Part shown: in pieces, positions 34,522 to 46,075 of the stretch
Layout: every line of letters starts with the position of its first letter
Position numbering within the stretch: position 1 is the first letter of the stretch
Notes under the pieces: generated by a model
What the model was told of the DNA's origin: nothing
The model's input: the letters and a program-made list of their open reading frames with translations, nothing else
Database searches by the model: none
Program-made: the position numbers and the translations under genes
Source: Sphagnum magellanicum
Taxonomy: Eukaryota; Streptophyta; Sphagnopsida; Sphagnales; Sphagnaceae
Direction of reading: 5' to 3'
DNA length: 64,000 bases
NCBI GenBank assembly: GCA_021904315.1
Contig: CM038908.1
Span: 35,888,001-35,952,000 of the forward strand

Positions 34522-37500
34522 ATGGCATCCTTTGAGGGAGAGAGCACTAGAGTCATTGACAAATTCAATGGGGAGAACTTCAACCTTTGGAAGTTCAAGA
34601 TGGAGATGGTGTTGGCCTCCATGGACCTTTGGGAGATTGTTGACGGGTCTGAGGAGGCTCCACCATCCAATGCGGACCCCAAAGTCATCAAGGAGTACCA
34701 ACGACGCGCAAAGAAGGCCATGTCCATCATTGGCATCAACTTGGTTGATAGTCAACTTCACCACATCAAGAGGTGCAAGGGACCAGCGGAGGCATGGAAC
34801 ACACTTTGCAACATCCATGAGACGCGGAGCTTGTCTAACATCCTCTTCATTCGCCGCAAGTTCTTCACGTGCAAGATGCAAGAAGGAGAGGACCTTCTAG
34901 AGCACATCAACAAGGTCAAGGCACTTGCAGATCAACTTGCTTGCTTGGAGGTGCCCGTGAGGGATGAAGATGTTGTGATGACCTTGCTTGAGAGCTTGCC
35001 ACCCTCCTACGAATACCTAATCACCGCCTTGGAGACCTTGCCCATGCAAAACCTCACCATGGAATTTGTGACCGCACGATTGATGCATGAAGTGTCCAAG
35101 CGGAAGGAGAAGGAGCCGCAAGGTGAGGATGCGGCGATGGTGATGCAAGGAAGAGGAGGGACCACATCCACACGCAAAGACACCAAGACATGTTACTATT
35201 GTGGCAAACCAGGCCACATTGCACGATTTTGCTTCAAGGCCAAGAACAACAACAAAGAGAAGGAGAGTGCCAACAAAGCCAAGGACAATGATGACTATGC
35301 CTTTGCAACAAAGGATGGAGACAATTGCACGGCCATATGCAAGTGGATCATGGACTCGGGAGCCACCAAGCATATGACCCCTCATAGAGCCGCATTTGAC
35401 ACGTATGAGGTAATTCCAAAACGCAATGTGCATATGGGTGATGATAGCATTGTTGAGGCAATTGGAATGGGGTCCATCCTTGTGGAAATGATGGTGAAAG
35501 GGCGAACCAAGAGGATTAGGATCAAGGACGTGCTCCATGTCCCAAAATTGCATGCCAACTTGCTTTCCGTGAGCAAAATCTTGTCAAGTGGGTGCAAAGT
35601 GCAATTCAACATGAATGAATGCATTGTGAGGGCGTTTGATGGAGAGGTGATTACAATAGCACTACGTGAAGGCAACTTGTATCAAGTGACCTTCAACAAG
35701 GTGTGTGAGATGAATGTGGCCAACGTGGCCCAAACTTCAACAATTGATGGTGCATTGGAGCTTTGGCATCGTCGCCTGGGTCATTTGAACATCAAAGGTG
35801 TGCATGCGCTCCAAAACATGGTGAGTGGTATGAACCTTGGAAACATGCCCTGCCCTACATCTTCATTTCTTTGTGAAGGGTGCATTGAGGGAAAACAACA
35901 TCGCAAACCATTTCCAAGCGATGGAGGGATGCGTGCCACCAAGCCCTTGGAGATTGTGCATTCGGATGTATGTGGCCCCATGAGGACCACATCCTTGGGT
36001 GGTGCAAAGTACTTTGTGACGTACATTGATGACTTTTCAAGGAAGGTATGGGTGTACTTGTTGAAGTCCAAAGGGGAGTGCTTCGAGAAGTTCAAGGAAT
36101 TCAAGGCACTTGTGGAGACACAATCAGAACACAAGATCAAGGTGTTTCGGTCGGACAATGGAGGGGAGTACATTTCCAAGGGATTCCAGAGCTTCTTGAA
36201 GACACACGGCATCGAGAAGCAAACCTCCACACCATATAGGCCTCAACAAAATGGAGTGGCGGAACGTGCAAACCGCACCCTTGTGGAGATGGCCAGGAGC
36301 ATGCTTCATGCTCAAAACCTCAATAAGTCACTTTGGGCGGAAGCGGTGGTGAATGCGGCCTACACAAGGAATCGATGTCCATCAAGAGCATTGCCATCCA
36401 TCACACCCGAGGAAGCATGGAGTGGGAAAAAGCCTTGCATTTCACACATGCGTGTGTTTGGATGCATTGCATATGCCATGGTGCCGGACGAGAAGAGGGG
36501 TAAGCTTCATGCAAAGGGCACAAAATGCTTGTTTCTTGGGTATTGTGAAGGCACCAAGGCATATAGGCTCATGTGTGTGCAATCCAAGAAAATCATCAAG
36601 TGTAGGGATGTTGAGTTCATGGAGGATAGCACTAATGTGGGCAATGATTTGGAAATGCGTCCAAGTGGGAGAAATGAGACCCCCAATGTGGTGATTATGG
36701 ACACGTCTTCCAAATCGCCCTATGTGGATAATGATGAGGGCGCAAGTGATGCCAAAGAGTATCCAAGCAATCAAGAGGCACCGCCAACCCTAACACCATC
36801 TAAGGATGCAAGCACAAGTGATGAAGAAGATGGGCAGCCCTCGGAGGAGCGTAGGTACCCCTTGAGGGAGCGACGACCGCTTGGAGAATGGTGGAAGAAC
36901 CACATCCTACCCCAACAAGATGTGGAACGTGCCAATGTTGCTTGTCTTGATGATCCATTGAATTTGTGTGATGCAATGCGTTCGGAGGATGCAAGCAAGT
37001 GGGAGGCGGCCATGCAAGAGGAGTATGGCTCACTCATGGCCAATGGCACATGGGAGTTGGTCCCTCTTCCAAAGGATCGCAAAAGTGTGGGATGCAAGTG
37101 GGTGTTTCGCACCAAAAGGGATGCATCAGGCCATATCGTGAGGCACAAGGCAAGGTTGGTGGCCAAGGGGTATTCTCAAGTTGAAGGTGTGGACTTCAAC
37201 GAGACATTTGCCCCGGTGGCCAAGTTCACAACCATTAGATGCATTCTTGCAATTGGAGCCGCCATGGACTTGGACATCCACCAAATGGACGTGAAGACCG
37301 CATTCTTGAATGGAGAATTGGAGGAGGACATCTACATGGACCAACCCCAAGGATTCGTGCAAGATGGCAAGGAGGACCTGGTGTGCAAGTTGAAGAAGTC
37401 CTTATACGGGCTCAAGCAATCACCAAGAGCATGGTACCAACGCATTGACATGTTCTTCACCCACGAAGGCTTTTCTAGGAGCCAAGCGGACCATTCGTTG

Positions 37501-38616
37501 TACATCAAGCGAACGGGTGAGTACTTGTTGATAGTGATAATCTATGTGGATGATTTGATCATCTTAGCAAGCAATGGGAACATTTTGAAGTGGTTGAAGT
37601 CAAGGCTTGAAAATGAATTTGAGATGAGTGATCTTGGAGAGTTGCACTATTGCCTTGGTGTGGAGTTTGAGAGAGACCGTGCCAACCACACCATAACCAT
37701 GAGCCAAAGCAAGTACATTGAGGAGGTGCTCAAGCGCTTCAACATGGAGGAATGCAAGCCCATTGGAACTCCGCTTGATGTGAATTCCAAGCTCTTGAAG
37801 CTCACGGAGGAGGAGTTTCAAGGCATTCAAGAGGAGATGCAAGGCATTCCATACAAGGCGGCGGTGGGATCATTGATGTATGCCATGGTGGGCACACGGC
37901 CTGATCTTGCATTCCCGGTGAGCATGGTGAGTCAATTCATGTCAAGGGCTGGTCCTTCCCATTGGATGGCGGTGAAACGCATCATGCGATACTTGAAGGG
38001 CACTATGGACTTGAAATTGTGCCTTGGAGGCAACGAGGTTAGTTTGAGGGGATATTGTGATGCCGATTGGGGTGGAGATGCAAATGAGCGGCGTTCCACC
38101 ACCGGGTACGTGTTCTTTGTTGGAGTGGGAGCCATCTCATGGAATTGCAAGAGGCAACCTACAATTGCCTTGTCTACCACGGAGGCCGAATACATGGCCA
38201 CTAGTCAATGCACCAAGGAGGCCATATGGTTGAGGAAGTTGATGGCGGATGTGGGACTTGTGCAAGATGGAGCAACAATCATCATGTGTGACAATCAAGG
38301 ATGCATTGCACTTGCAAAGAACCCTACACACCACTCTCGCACAAAGCACATTGACATACAACACCACTTCATTCGAGAGAAGTTGGAGAGTGGAGAAATA
38401 GGCCTGAAGTATTGCCCAACTCAAGATATGGTGGCGGATGTGTTGACAAAGGCATTGGCAAAGGAGCGACATCAAAACCTTACAAGAAGCATGGGATTGA
38501 GAGTCTTAGATTACTTGCAAAGTGGGAGTGTTGAAGATTATGATGTAGATGTTAGAAACATTAGAAATGGTGTGGTAGATATTAGAAACAATGTGGTAGT
38601 TAAGTGTTGCAAGTAA
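34522..38616 (+). CDS. Copia gag-pol polyprotein, 1,364 residues, open throughout
   Basis: Starts at ATGGCATCC about 790 bp inside the element and ends at TAA inside the 3' LTR. Domains in order: gag with a UBN2-like region (about 40-200); CCHC zinc knuckle CYYCGKPGH (from 224); aspartic protease DSG (278-280); GAG-pre-integrase with LWHRRLGHLN (about 415); integrase with Asp482, Asp545 and Glu581, an exact DD(35)E spacing; reverse transcriptase with YVDD (1,008-1,011); RNase H with Asp1180, Glu1221 and Asp1257 candidates. Gag, protease, integrase, reverse transcriptase and RNase H share one frame, as in many plant copia elements. No envelope-like frame is present. Confidence 0.95.
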   Translation: MASFEGESTRVIDKFNGENFNLWKFKMEMVLASMDLWEIVDGSEEAPPSNADPKVIKEYQRRAKKAMSIIGINLVDSQLHHIKRCKGPAEAWNTLCNIHETRSLSNILFIRRKFFTCKMQEGEDLLEHINKVKALADQLACLEVPVRDEDVVMTLLESLPPSYEYLITALETLPMQNLTMEFVTARLMHEVSKRKEKEPQGEDAAMVMQGRGGTTSTRKDTKTCYYCGKPGHIARFCFKAKNNNKEKESANKAKDNDDYAFATKDGDNCTAICKWIMDSGATKHMTPHRAAFDTYEVIPKRNVHMGDDSIVEAIGMGSILVEMMVKGRTKRIRIKDVLHVPKLHANLLSVSKILSSGCKVQFNMNECIVRAFDGEVITIALREGNLYQVTFNKVCEMNVANVAQTSTIDGALELWHRRLGHLNIKGVHALQNMVSGMNLGNMPCPTSSFLCEGCIEGKQHRKPFPSDGGMRATKPLEIVHSDVCGPMRTTSLGGAKYFVTYIDDFSRKVWVYLLKSKGECFEKFKEFKALVETQSEHKIKVFRSDNGGEYISKGFQSFLKTHGIEKQTSTPYRPQQNGVAERANRTLVEMARSMLHAQNLNKSLWAEAVVNAAYTRNRCPSRALPSITPEEAWSGKKPCISHMRVFGCIAYAMVPDEKRGKLHAKGTKCLFLGYCEGTKAYRLMCVQSKKIIKCRDVEFMEDSTNVGNDLEMRPSGRNETPNVVIMDTSSKSPYVDNDEGASDAKEYPSNQEAPPTLTPSKDASTSDEEDGQPSEERRYPLRERRPLGEWWKNHILPQQDVERANVACLDDPLNLCDAMRSEDASKWEAAMQEEYGSLMANGTWELVPLPKDRKSVGCKWVFRTKRDASGHIVRHKARLVAKGYSQVEGVDFNETFAPVAKFTTIRCILAIGAAMDLDIHQMDVKTAFLNGELEEDIYMDQPQGFVQDGKEDLVCKLKKSLYGLKQSPRAWYQRIDMFFTHEGFSRSQADHSLYIKRTGEYLLIVIIYVDDLIILASNGNILKWLKSRLENEFEMSDLGELHYCLGVEFERDRANHTITMSQSKYIEEVLKRFNMEECKPIGTPLDVNSKLLKLTEEEFQGIQEEMQGIPYKAAVGSLMYAMVGTRPDLAFPVSMVSQFMSRAGPSHWMAVKRIMRYLKGTMDLKLCLGGNEVSLRGYCDADWGGDANERRSTTGYVFFVGVGAISWNCKRQPTIALSTTEAEYMATSQCTKEAIWLRKLMADVGLVQDGATIIMCDNQGCIALAKNPTHHSRTKHIDIQHHFIREKLESGEIGLKYCPTQDMVADVLTKALAKERHQNLTRSMGLRVLDYLQSGSVEDYDVDVRNIRNGVVDIRNNVVVKCCK
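38519..38528 (+). promoter_or_regulatory. Polypurine tract of the copia element
   Basis: AAAGTGGGAG sits immediately before the TG of the 3' LTR, the expected place for plus-strand priming. It lies inside the coding frame. Confidence 0.75.
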
Positions 38617-38846
38617 TCAAAGACATAGGTAGATTTGAAATATGTAAGTACCACGAACATGTTAGAATAAGGAGGGATTTATCCCATATGGTTTGTCAAT
38701 GTAGTGGTACATGGAAGGGAATAAAGAGCAAGGCTGGAGGGGAGTTGGACATCTCACTCCAAGCATTGTTCACATACTTGTGTGTCTTATGTGCTTGTAA
38801 TTGCGCAATCTCTCCTCTGATCCTATTGTTCTTCAATACTTCAATA
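38529..38846 (+). repeat. 3' LTR of the copia element
   Basis: 318 bp, same sequence as the 5' LTR by eye. The gag-pol frame runs 88 bp into it. Confidence 0.93.
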
Positions 38847-38851
38847 ATTGA
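38847..38851. repeat. Target-site duplication ATTGA, right
   Basis: Matches 33,408-33,412. The family A text continues as TTGGTTGATGGTTGC, in line with copy 2. Confidence 0.85.
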
Positions 38852-40699
38852 TTGGTTGATGGTTGCAAAATCTCATCGTCCAAAGCATTTTGATTTTGAG
38901 AAGTCTCTTCTCTCAATTGATGTGCATTTTGTTGTAAATTCATCATTGAATCTACAACATAAGAACCTATGATTTAGTAAATGGCAACATGTAAGAATTG
39001 TAATTTGATTTTCAAAACTAGATTTTATTCTTTAGATGACAACATGAACAATGTGCCCACATGCACAAAAGATCATGGTAATCAAGGGAAAACTAATCTA
39101 AAAAAAGTTAGCACACATAATCATGTCATTATGTACATGTTCATATTCATAGGAGGTCTTCAACTAATGTAATTTACTTGAAAAATGAAGGTCATTCATT
39201 ACTGTCGGAATCATTTCGTGCTCAACACCTTGAAGGGTTGCAAAATCACCATTAATGCCCGTAACACTTCCTTCAACATCCACAACTTCTTGAAATTGAT
39301 TATCAAAGGATAATTGTAATGGTACTTCATGAAACTCCCTAATGAACTCATTAAATCCAGCCATTCTTGCATCTTCATTTGGAGTGTTGGAGGGACATAA
39401 TGGCGATGCATTTGTTGTCATGTGCTTCCAAGTTGGGAGGCCTTTTGCATATTGTAAAATCAAGCTTTTTATTTGGTCATGTGGAAACCTGTAGGAAATT
39501 TTTGAAAGAGAAAAAAAAAAATCTTGATGAAAGTTGGAACCATGTCTTCCATTGATGTCAAGGCAAAACATGGCCACGTCACGGATTAAAGCAGCTTGCT
39601 CTATGGTTTTTTGTTCTTGAAAATATATTTTAACACCATTCAAAGACACCAATAGTTCATATTTCACTCTACCATCTTTTTTAACCTTTTTGCGCATTCC
39701 ATGGTATCTTCTGAACTTTTGGAATGGGTAAGCCCCCATTCTCAGTTCTATGCAAACATATGTGGCACGAAACTCCCATGCACCACCACCTTTTTCCACA
39801 TAACCCATTAAGTATTCAATTATGTAAACCGCAATGCCATTGCTCCACCATTCTAAGAACTTACCCCCCATTTTGGCCCTTGCTTGTAGGCTTTCACCTA
39901 TCGTAAAGCATGACACAAATGTTATCAAGAATTCTAACATGTAGATCATGAAATTTATGAAGGAAAGGGTGCAATTGCTTACTCCTTAAGAATGGGAGGG
40001 AACTTATGAATGTTTTCATCTTGGCAAAATTTCACCAAAATTAAAAATGAAAACTTTGGTTATTTTCAACGATTCAATTGCTAGAAATTAAGGGGGGAGG
40101 GGGAGGAGGGAGGAAAATTTGCTAGATTGTTGTATTTGATTATAGTAGGTAGACATAAATATAGAGGATTGAAATGTGGTTCATATTTGGTCTTATAACC
40201 AAATTTAACAAATCTTCCTTCCTATGGACAATAACTACTTATGTTACATACAAAAATTCCTTAAGAAATTAATGGAGCTTATGTTCATATCTAGACATAA
40301 TCTCCATCTTTCTCTTGAGGAGTAGGCACAAGATCCTCCTCTTTTTCAAAAGTCATATTCAATCAAGGATATAAATTGTTTATGAAATACACTAGGTAAT
40401 TTTTCCAAGTGAGTAGTCTATTGATTGTTGACCACTATGGTAAAAGTGAAACTACATAGAACAAAACAAGAAGCTCATTGCATCATGATTTTTCCTTTTA
40501 AGACAAGTTCAAATGAAAAACTAAAAACTTCCCTTACTAGATCTAGAACTTTTCATTTAGAGGCATGAAGCCAAAATTTAATGCCCAAATCCTACACCAA
40601 TGCATAGTCTCTTCCTATTGGTAGAGGCAATAAAAAGACATAATCGAGTTGTGGGAGATTTAAAAGTACCTTGGCTTGGAGTTCATTCACAAGCACTAC

Positions 40700-40870
40700 A
40701 ACACGTTTAGGATGTCATAAAAAAGCCATATGCTCCAAATGCACCATTGCCACTCCACGAACACAATAGGATGTCATAGAAAAGCCATATGCTCCAAATA
40801 CATCGTTGCCATTCCCAAAACACATTTAGGATGTCATAGAAAAACCGTACGCTCCAAATACATTGTCACC
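40700..40870. repeat. 60-bp tandem triplicate, family A copy 3
   Basis: Three units, same orientation as 18,725-18,890 and reverse of 8,076-8,265. The unit count has held at three in all copies that keep this region. Confidence 0.7.
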
Positions 40871-41399
40871 ACTCTGACAATTGCTTGTAAGGGGATAGCT
40901 CTAGGGTTTAAAGGGGAAGGAAAGCAAGAAGAAAGAGGGTATTAGGGGAGAGACGTTCTAAAGGAAACCAGAATCTGATATTCTGCCACAATGGACCTTG
41001 TGCTAGACCAACAGTTCAGTTAGGTCTCTGCCTCCAATTGTGTTGTGAACACCAATGCAGAAGATAAACCCGTCAGCCACAAAAATTGGAAATAAGAAAA
41101 AGAAGCATCAGTGCTGCATATACTACCAACATCTCACATCTAATATATTGGAAACCTGAGCTTCACTACACAACATTCCAAAGGAACCCCACAACACAAG
41201 TAACCCCTTGCAAAGGGCTAAAGAAGAGGTGGTGAAACCCAGCCAAACTTTATAAAAAAAGAAAGCAACCAAGAAAGGGAGAGAGAAAGAAACAAGCAGC
41301 AAGGACCAAAGTCCAGGCTAGCAAACAGAAATAAGTTAAAAGAAGACCTTTGTCTGTATTGCAAATTGCAGCTTCTTGGTACCTTCATATACATGTTTC

Positions 41400-41670
41400 A
41401 GTGGAAGTTCGACACTAGCCGGACGGAAAGAGTAAGAAGAACAGGAGGAAGGGGGAACTTGGTATGGGCCCCGCGAGGACGGGGGGAAAGGGGGATCTGT
41501 AGGAGGTGGCGAGAACAGGAGGAAGGGGGGATTGGTATGGGCCCCGCGAGGAAGGGGGGAAGGAGGATCTGGGGGAGTTGGCAAACGCGGGGGCTAACGT
41601 GCGTGCCCTGCCGCTGAGGCAGCAGAGTGACGGAAGGGCCCAGTCTTTCGAACCCGCGGTCAAATCAGGA
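41400..41670 (-). promoter_or_regulatory. GC-rich leader block of family A copy 3
   Basis: Equivalent to 7,300-7,560, with two GGGCCCCGCGAGGA subunits about 75 bp apart. It lies about 1.5 kb upstream of exon a of the AP2-like gene. Read-through frames exist on both strands but are not consistent between copies. Confidence 0.35.
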
Positions 41671-41987
41671 GGGGATCAGAAATATGTCAAGCTTAAATTT
41701 ACCAAAATCTCCGTACATGGTTTGTTATTTTTCTATTTTTGCAATGAGGTAGAATACTTGTTTGCTTTCCGTATTTTATTATAAAATTTTATTTATTAAA
41801 AATAATAATATAATATTTTTATAAATAAAAAAATCATTAAGAAAAAGACTCCACAGATCACATGAAGAGTTATTTATCATCTTGATTCGGTCTCATCTTT
41901 TCACATATATAAAACGAGTACTAGGGGTCAGGATTTTTTTTTCCCAATTTTGTGAGGATTAACATCATGAGGCACAATGAGCCTTAG

Positions 41988-42423
41988 AGCACCTCCGGTG
42001 GTGCTCAGTATGTGATCCTGCACAGTAAAATTGGATGAAGAAATGTCAAATTATGCCGGTTTGGGTCAGGAAAGTAGTTTTCTCTCAGCATAATGTGCAC
42101 AGTGTGCGGTGCCTAGTAAGAGGCACAGCAATGCCGTGCACCTGTACAAAAGAATAATTAATATGATTTGACTGGTACTTAGTGTTTTCTCATTGGCCCA
42201 TCATACCAATTGGAAAAAGAAAAATATATTGTTTTTTTTATTTTTATTTTTATGCACAGCAAAAGAAATCGTTTTTCTTTTTAAGACAAGAAAGTGCTTT
42301 GCGTTCGATTTTCTGCACCCAGAAAATGCCATAGGTTTTCCATCTTTGGCTGATTTGCTATTAGTAGTTCCCAACCTTTTTGATGTCCCATTTTCAATTT
42401 CATGGGTGATCTTATGTCATATA
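41988..42423. mobile_element. MITE-like insertion in family A copy 3, enlarged
   Basis: Same site as the 308-bp insert of copy 1, with flanks GCCTTAG and TATTAAACTG, and the end AGAGCACCTCCGGTGGTGCT. It is about 125 bp longer owing to an extra internal stretch near 42,215-42,350 that is not in copies 1 or 5. Confidence 0.45.
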
Positions 42424-44799
42424 TTAAACTGATAAAAAGAGACTCCACACTTAATTTTAGTTGAGAAAGGTATTCAATTTTGTGAGGAAGGTGGACTGGC
42501 AATCATTCATAAGAGGACTTAGTCAAATTTGGCTACAGTTCGAAGAGAAAAGTAAAAAGTTATTCACACCCCCATACATGAATGTGTGGTCTAAATATGG
42601 TGAGTTCAACTTCTTTTTTTCCGCTTCCCACAGCCCCCCCCCCCTCCCACCCCTCAAAAAGACTATGACAAATTTCAGGTCTTCTTTTTTTTTCTAACCA
42701 AGTGACAAAATTCGCCACCAAACGAAACCCTGGTTGGGGTCAGTGTATGCATTTTAACATTTTGGCCAGATAAAAGTAAGTACAAAATTTCAAATAAAAT
42801 CTCAGCCTATTAAAAGGTAAATAGACTTCAAAAAATTTCCAAACCAAGTAAGGGTCAATGTTTTTTTGGTCAATTTTGTGTTATAGCCAAAGTGGGGATG
42901 ATTCACAAGAAGACTTAGCCAACTTTGGCTACAAGCTAAATTTCAAAATAAAAGCTTTTAAACATCTATACTTTTGGATGCCTACTTGAACCATACATAA
43001 AATCTGGAAACTTTTCTTAAAATTTGGTCGAATATTGGCTATTGAAAATGTAAAAAGCAAATGATTTTAGCATGTTTCATTTTCAATATCACTTTTTGGC
43101 TGCATATAGGTAGAAGAAAAAGAGTTGATAAAGGTATAAAGGTTTTGCAAAATTATCAATTTGGGTAAAGGTAAATGTTGAACATTGACTCAGTTTGCAC
43201 AATAACAATAAATATTTCATTGTTTACCCTATACATACATGTAAGTATAACTTATAAGTGGGTGAATGTACAATAAAAAATATTTATGCAAGTATGGCAC
43301 ATCTCAAAGTGAAGAAAAAGACAATTATGCAATTGGCATTGGAAACATGAATGCATGAAAATTTAAATATGCTATCAAAAATTTAACAAAATGCAATCAA
43401 ATCAATGAATAGCATTAAAGATGTATTCAAAAATATATATAATGGAAAACTATAATAAAATTTAAAGGGATTCCAAGAGCATATGATAAGAGTTTTTTCC
43501 AAATTAGTTAATGCAATGAATAAAATTAAAACATCAAAAGAAAATATATTTAATAGTTAGTCATCATAATTTGAAAAAAATCATTATAATCACATAAATT
43601 GTGAAAAATGGAAATGCATATATGTTACTAGCATTTCTTTTCTTGGCTGAATTTGCACGTTGTGGTGATATATATATATATATTTAAAATTTTGGTTTCT
43701 TAAATCATAAACTCAAGAAAATTTGTTAAATTAAAAAAAAAATCTCCAAGCTTTTGAAAGAAAAAAGAAAAAAGAAAACCAAAACAAACAAACAAACAAT
43801 ATGTTGTATAATGATTTTGACATATACCTTTTATTTACAATGTTTATGTTAGAATTTTTTTGGGTTTTTGATTTCTACCATGGTTACATTGGAGGCATTG
43901 CTTAGGCTTCAAGATCCCCATGTATTCTGAATTTTTTGCTTTTCCTTCTTTCCCAACAAGGATTGAAAATAGTTCCAATTTTGATTTTTACTTATTTTTG
44001 TGAAACTTGGAATTGAAGATTTTTCTAAAAATTAAAGGACCATGCAATGCTTTGAAGGACATTCATGCAATAAACACTACAATAAAAAATCCTAAATAAA
44101 AAAATCTAAAATCATCATATTTAAAGGATAGGTTCAAACAAGCTCTCAAATTATATGAGGAATCTTAATTTTTTTTACTTTCCCCTCTAACCTCTAGCCA
44201 AATTTGGCTAATTTCTCTTGTACATGATTGTTAACCCACCTATTTCACAAATTTGGAAAAAAACCATTGCTTCTTTGTAAAGTAATTTAACTGTAGAATT
44301 TATTTATTTATGATATGTCCAAAAAGCTTAATGTTTAGTACGTGCATTGTCCAAATGAATTGAGTCATTTTTCATATTGCATTGTTTAGATGCATTATTT
44401 GACCAAATATCATCAAATTGTTAATCATAGTTGTACCTACCATCTTGGTGGTGTTAGGTAGTTATGGGACCTTATTTTAAAATTTATATATTTTTGGATG
44501 ATGGGCCTCTTTGATTTGCCATAAACCTAGAAAATATTTGCACTATGACCTTTCCTAGAATAGAAGACTATATAACATTTCTTTTGGTTTCTTATACAAG
44601 GGTCAATAATCATGAAAAAGATATGAGATAATAAAAAAAGACTTGTATATGTATATAAACAAGGATGGAAGTCCATCCACAAAAGGTACAAGGCATGTTG
44701 ATGTAAATGTAAACACACAAAAGGGAAACTAAGAGCATTAAAATAATAGTAATAATAATGAAATGGAAGATGTAATGTTAAAAGGGCATCCTATGCCAC

Positions 44800-45900
44800 A
44801 AGTTAGCTAGTGATGGAGGTGCATTAGTTGGTATGTGTGGAAGAAACGAAGAACTTTCACTAAGCGTACCAACTCATTGAAGAATTGTGATGGCTTGCAC
44901 ATGTTGTACGGTTATCAACATTTGTCACCTATAATGGGATAAAGGCATCGAAGGTACCAAGGAGGACTCTTGATGATCAGTTATATAGGCATGTACACAA
45001 GAAGTCACAAATGAATCAAAATGAAGATGAAGACAATCATAAGTATCTATGGCAAGGAGAATGAAATCATTTCCTAGCATTCGTTTTGTGTAAGGTTATG
45101 CCTTGTTTTGAGTGGCAATTGTTGTTACATACGTTGTCATTGTCGAAGCACGCTGCACCAAATTTATACGAGTTGGATTGATAATGGCAACATCCGCTAG
45201 GGTTCAAAAACTGTCTTTGGTGATCACAATATTCATTCATCTTCGTGTGTGGTATGGGAGAAGATGAAAAACCTCTTTTTATACGTGAGCTCCATTTTTC
45301 GATGTGATAGCTGCAATAATATTTCGAAATGTATCATGGGCTATAGTGCGTTTACTCTTGCACATGCAACACAATAAGTGGATACCCAAATCATCAATGG
45401 TATGAATGCATTGACAGCGTGAAAGATGCGGAATTGTAGGATGTGGTATATTGAAATGAATACGATGAGCTGTAAGAAACTAAACGAAGGATAAATGAAA
45501 TTAAAGAGTGTCAGGACGAGCTAATAACCAAGCCTTTGCAGATGAACTTGCACATGAGTGAAAACGTGCTCACACAACATCCGAAGGAGCATTTGCTAAA
45601 AGTGAAATAAATTCCTGCTCATGTAGTTGGTCCATTAAATAAGACTGCATTTGAGGATATGATTGCATTATTAAACTCCCAAAAGGCAAGATGTGTGATT
45701 GGACAACCTCAGGTAACATTGCACGAATATCCCATAATGTGATGTGGAAAGGATAACTACTGATCTCTACATGTGCCACCACATCAAAAAAAAGGTGGGG
45801 TAATCATCCTACTAGAAATGAGAAACTAGTGTAGGAACGATCATAGTCCAACATCCTAAAAAGGCAAGGACAACACATTGAGCCATTAAAGGAAGGCTGA
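44800..45900 (-). pseudogene. Decayed RT-linked nuclease-like remnant, family A copy 3
   Basis: Reverse counterpart of 3,190-4,310. The best-kept part (45,570-45,782) reads VEISSYPFHITLWDIRAMLPEVVQSHILPFGSLIMQSYPQMQ in two short runs, ending EFISLLANAPSDVV. The rest is broken. The preserved order in two family A copies shows the remnant was already part of the unit when it was duplicated. Confidence 0.4.
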
Positions 45901-46075
45901 GCCCCCCTACCTAATTCTACCGTAAAGAAGAAGCCAAGAAGAGAATGTAAAAGAGTCATTTCCTTGTGATCTCTCGTGTTTGTGCACTTTGTCTCTCACG
46001 TTTCACTTGTGTCGGAGACATCTCTAGCACCAGGATTTAAGGAAAGAGGGGTCTCTTGCCACGCTTGTGCCAAGA

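Larger units (their letters stand above)
33413..38846 (+). mobile_element. Ty1/copia LTR retrotransposon, looks whole and young
   Basis: A 5,434-bp element with two 318-bp LTRs that I read as identical, a 5-bp target duplication, a primer-binding site directly after the 5' LTR, a polypurine tract before the 3' LTR and a single long gag-pol frame. The domain order (integrase before reverse transcriptase) places it in Ty1/copia. Identical LTRs imply a recent insertion. It sits within exon b of the AP2-like gene of family A copy 3. The lineage within copia was not assigned; the half-tRNA primer site is a useful marker. LTR ends are TG...TA rather than TG...CA. Confidence 0.95.
33133..39897 (-). 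pseudogene. AP2/ERF-like gene, family A copy 3, split by a copia insertion
   Basis: Exon a (39,179-39,897) is open and gives the same protein as copy 2, including RRYHGMRKKVKKDGR, NGVKIYF and EQAALIRDVAMF. Exon b starts at 38,966 after the conserved intron (donor CAA|GTAAAT, weaker than in copy 2). It runs to the copia target site and resumes on the other side at 33,412, reaching a TGA stop at 33,133. The closing motif is again GW.IKW-like (GWKIKWF). Because the 5.4-kb element lies within the exon, the gene is disrupted. Both halves are otherwise open, so the disruption may be recent. Confidence 0.55.
31775..46075 (-). mobile_element. Family A copy 3 (reverse, most complete; interrupted by a copia element)
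   Basis: The only copy that holds all parts: nuclease remnant (44,800-45,900), non-coding region, 308-bp insertion (enlarged here), GC-rich leader, 60-bp triplicate, AP2-like gene and TAGG-rich 3' flank. Less the copia insertion it is about 8.9 kb. Its outer edge at 46,075 carries the same hairpin as copy 1. It has a (TA)n run at about 32,626-32,644. Confidence 0.65.
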
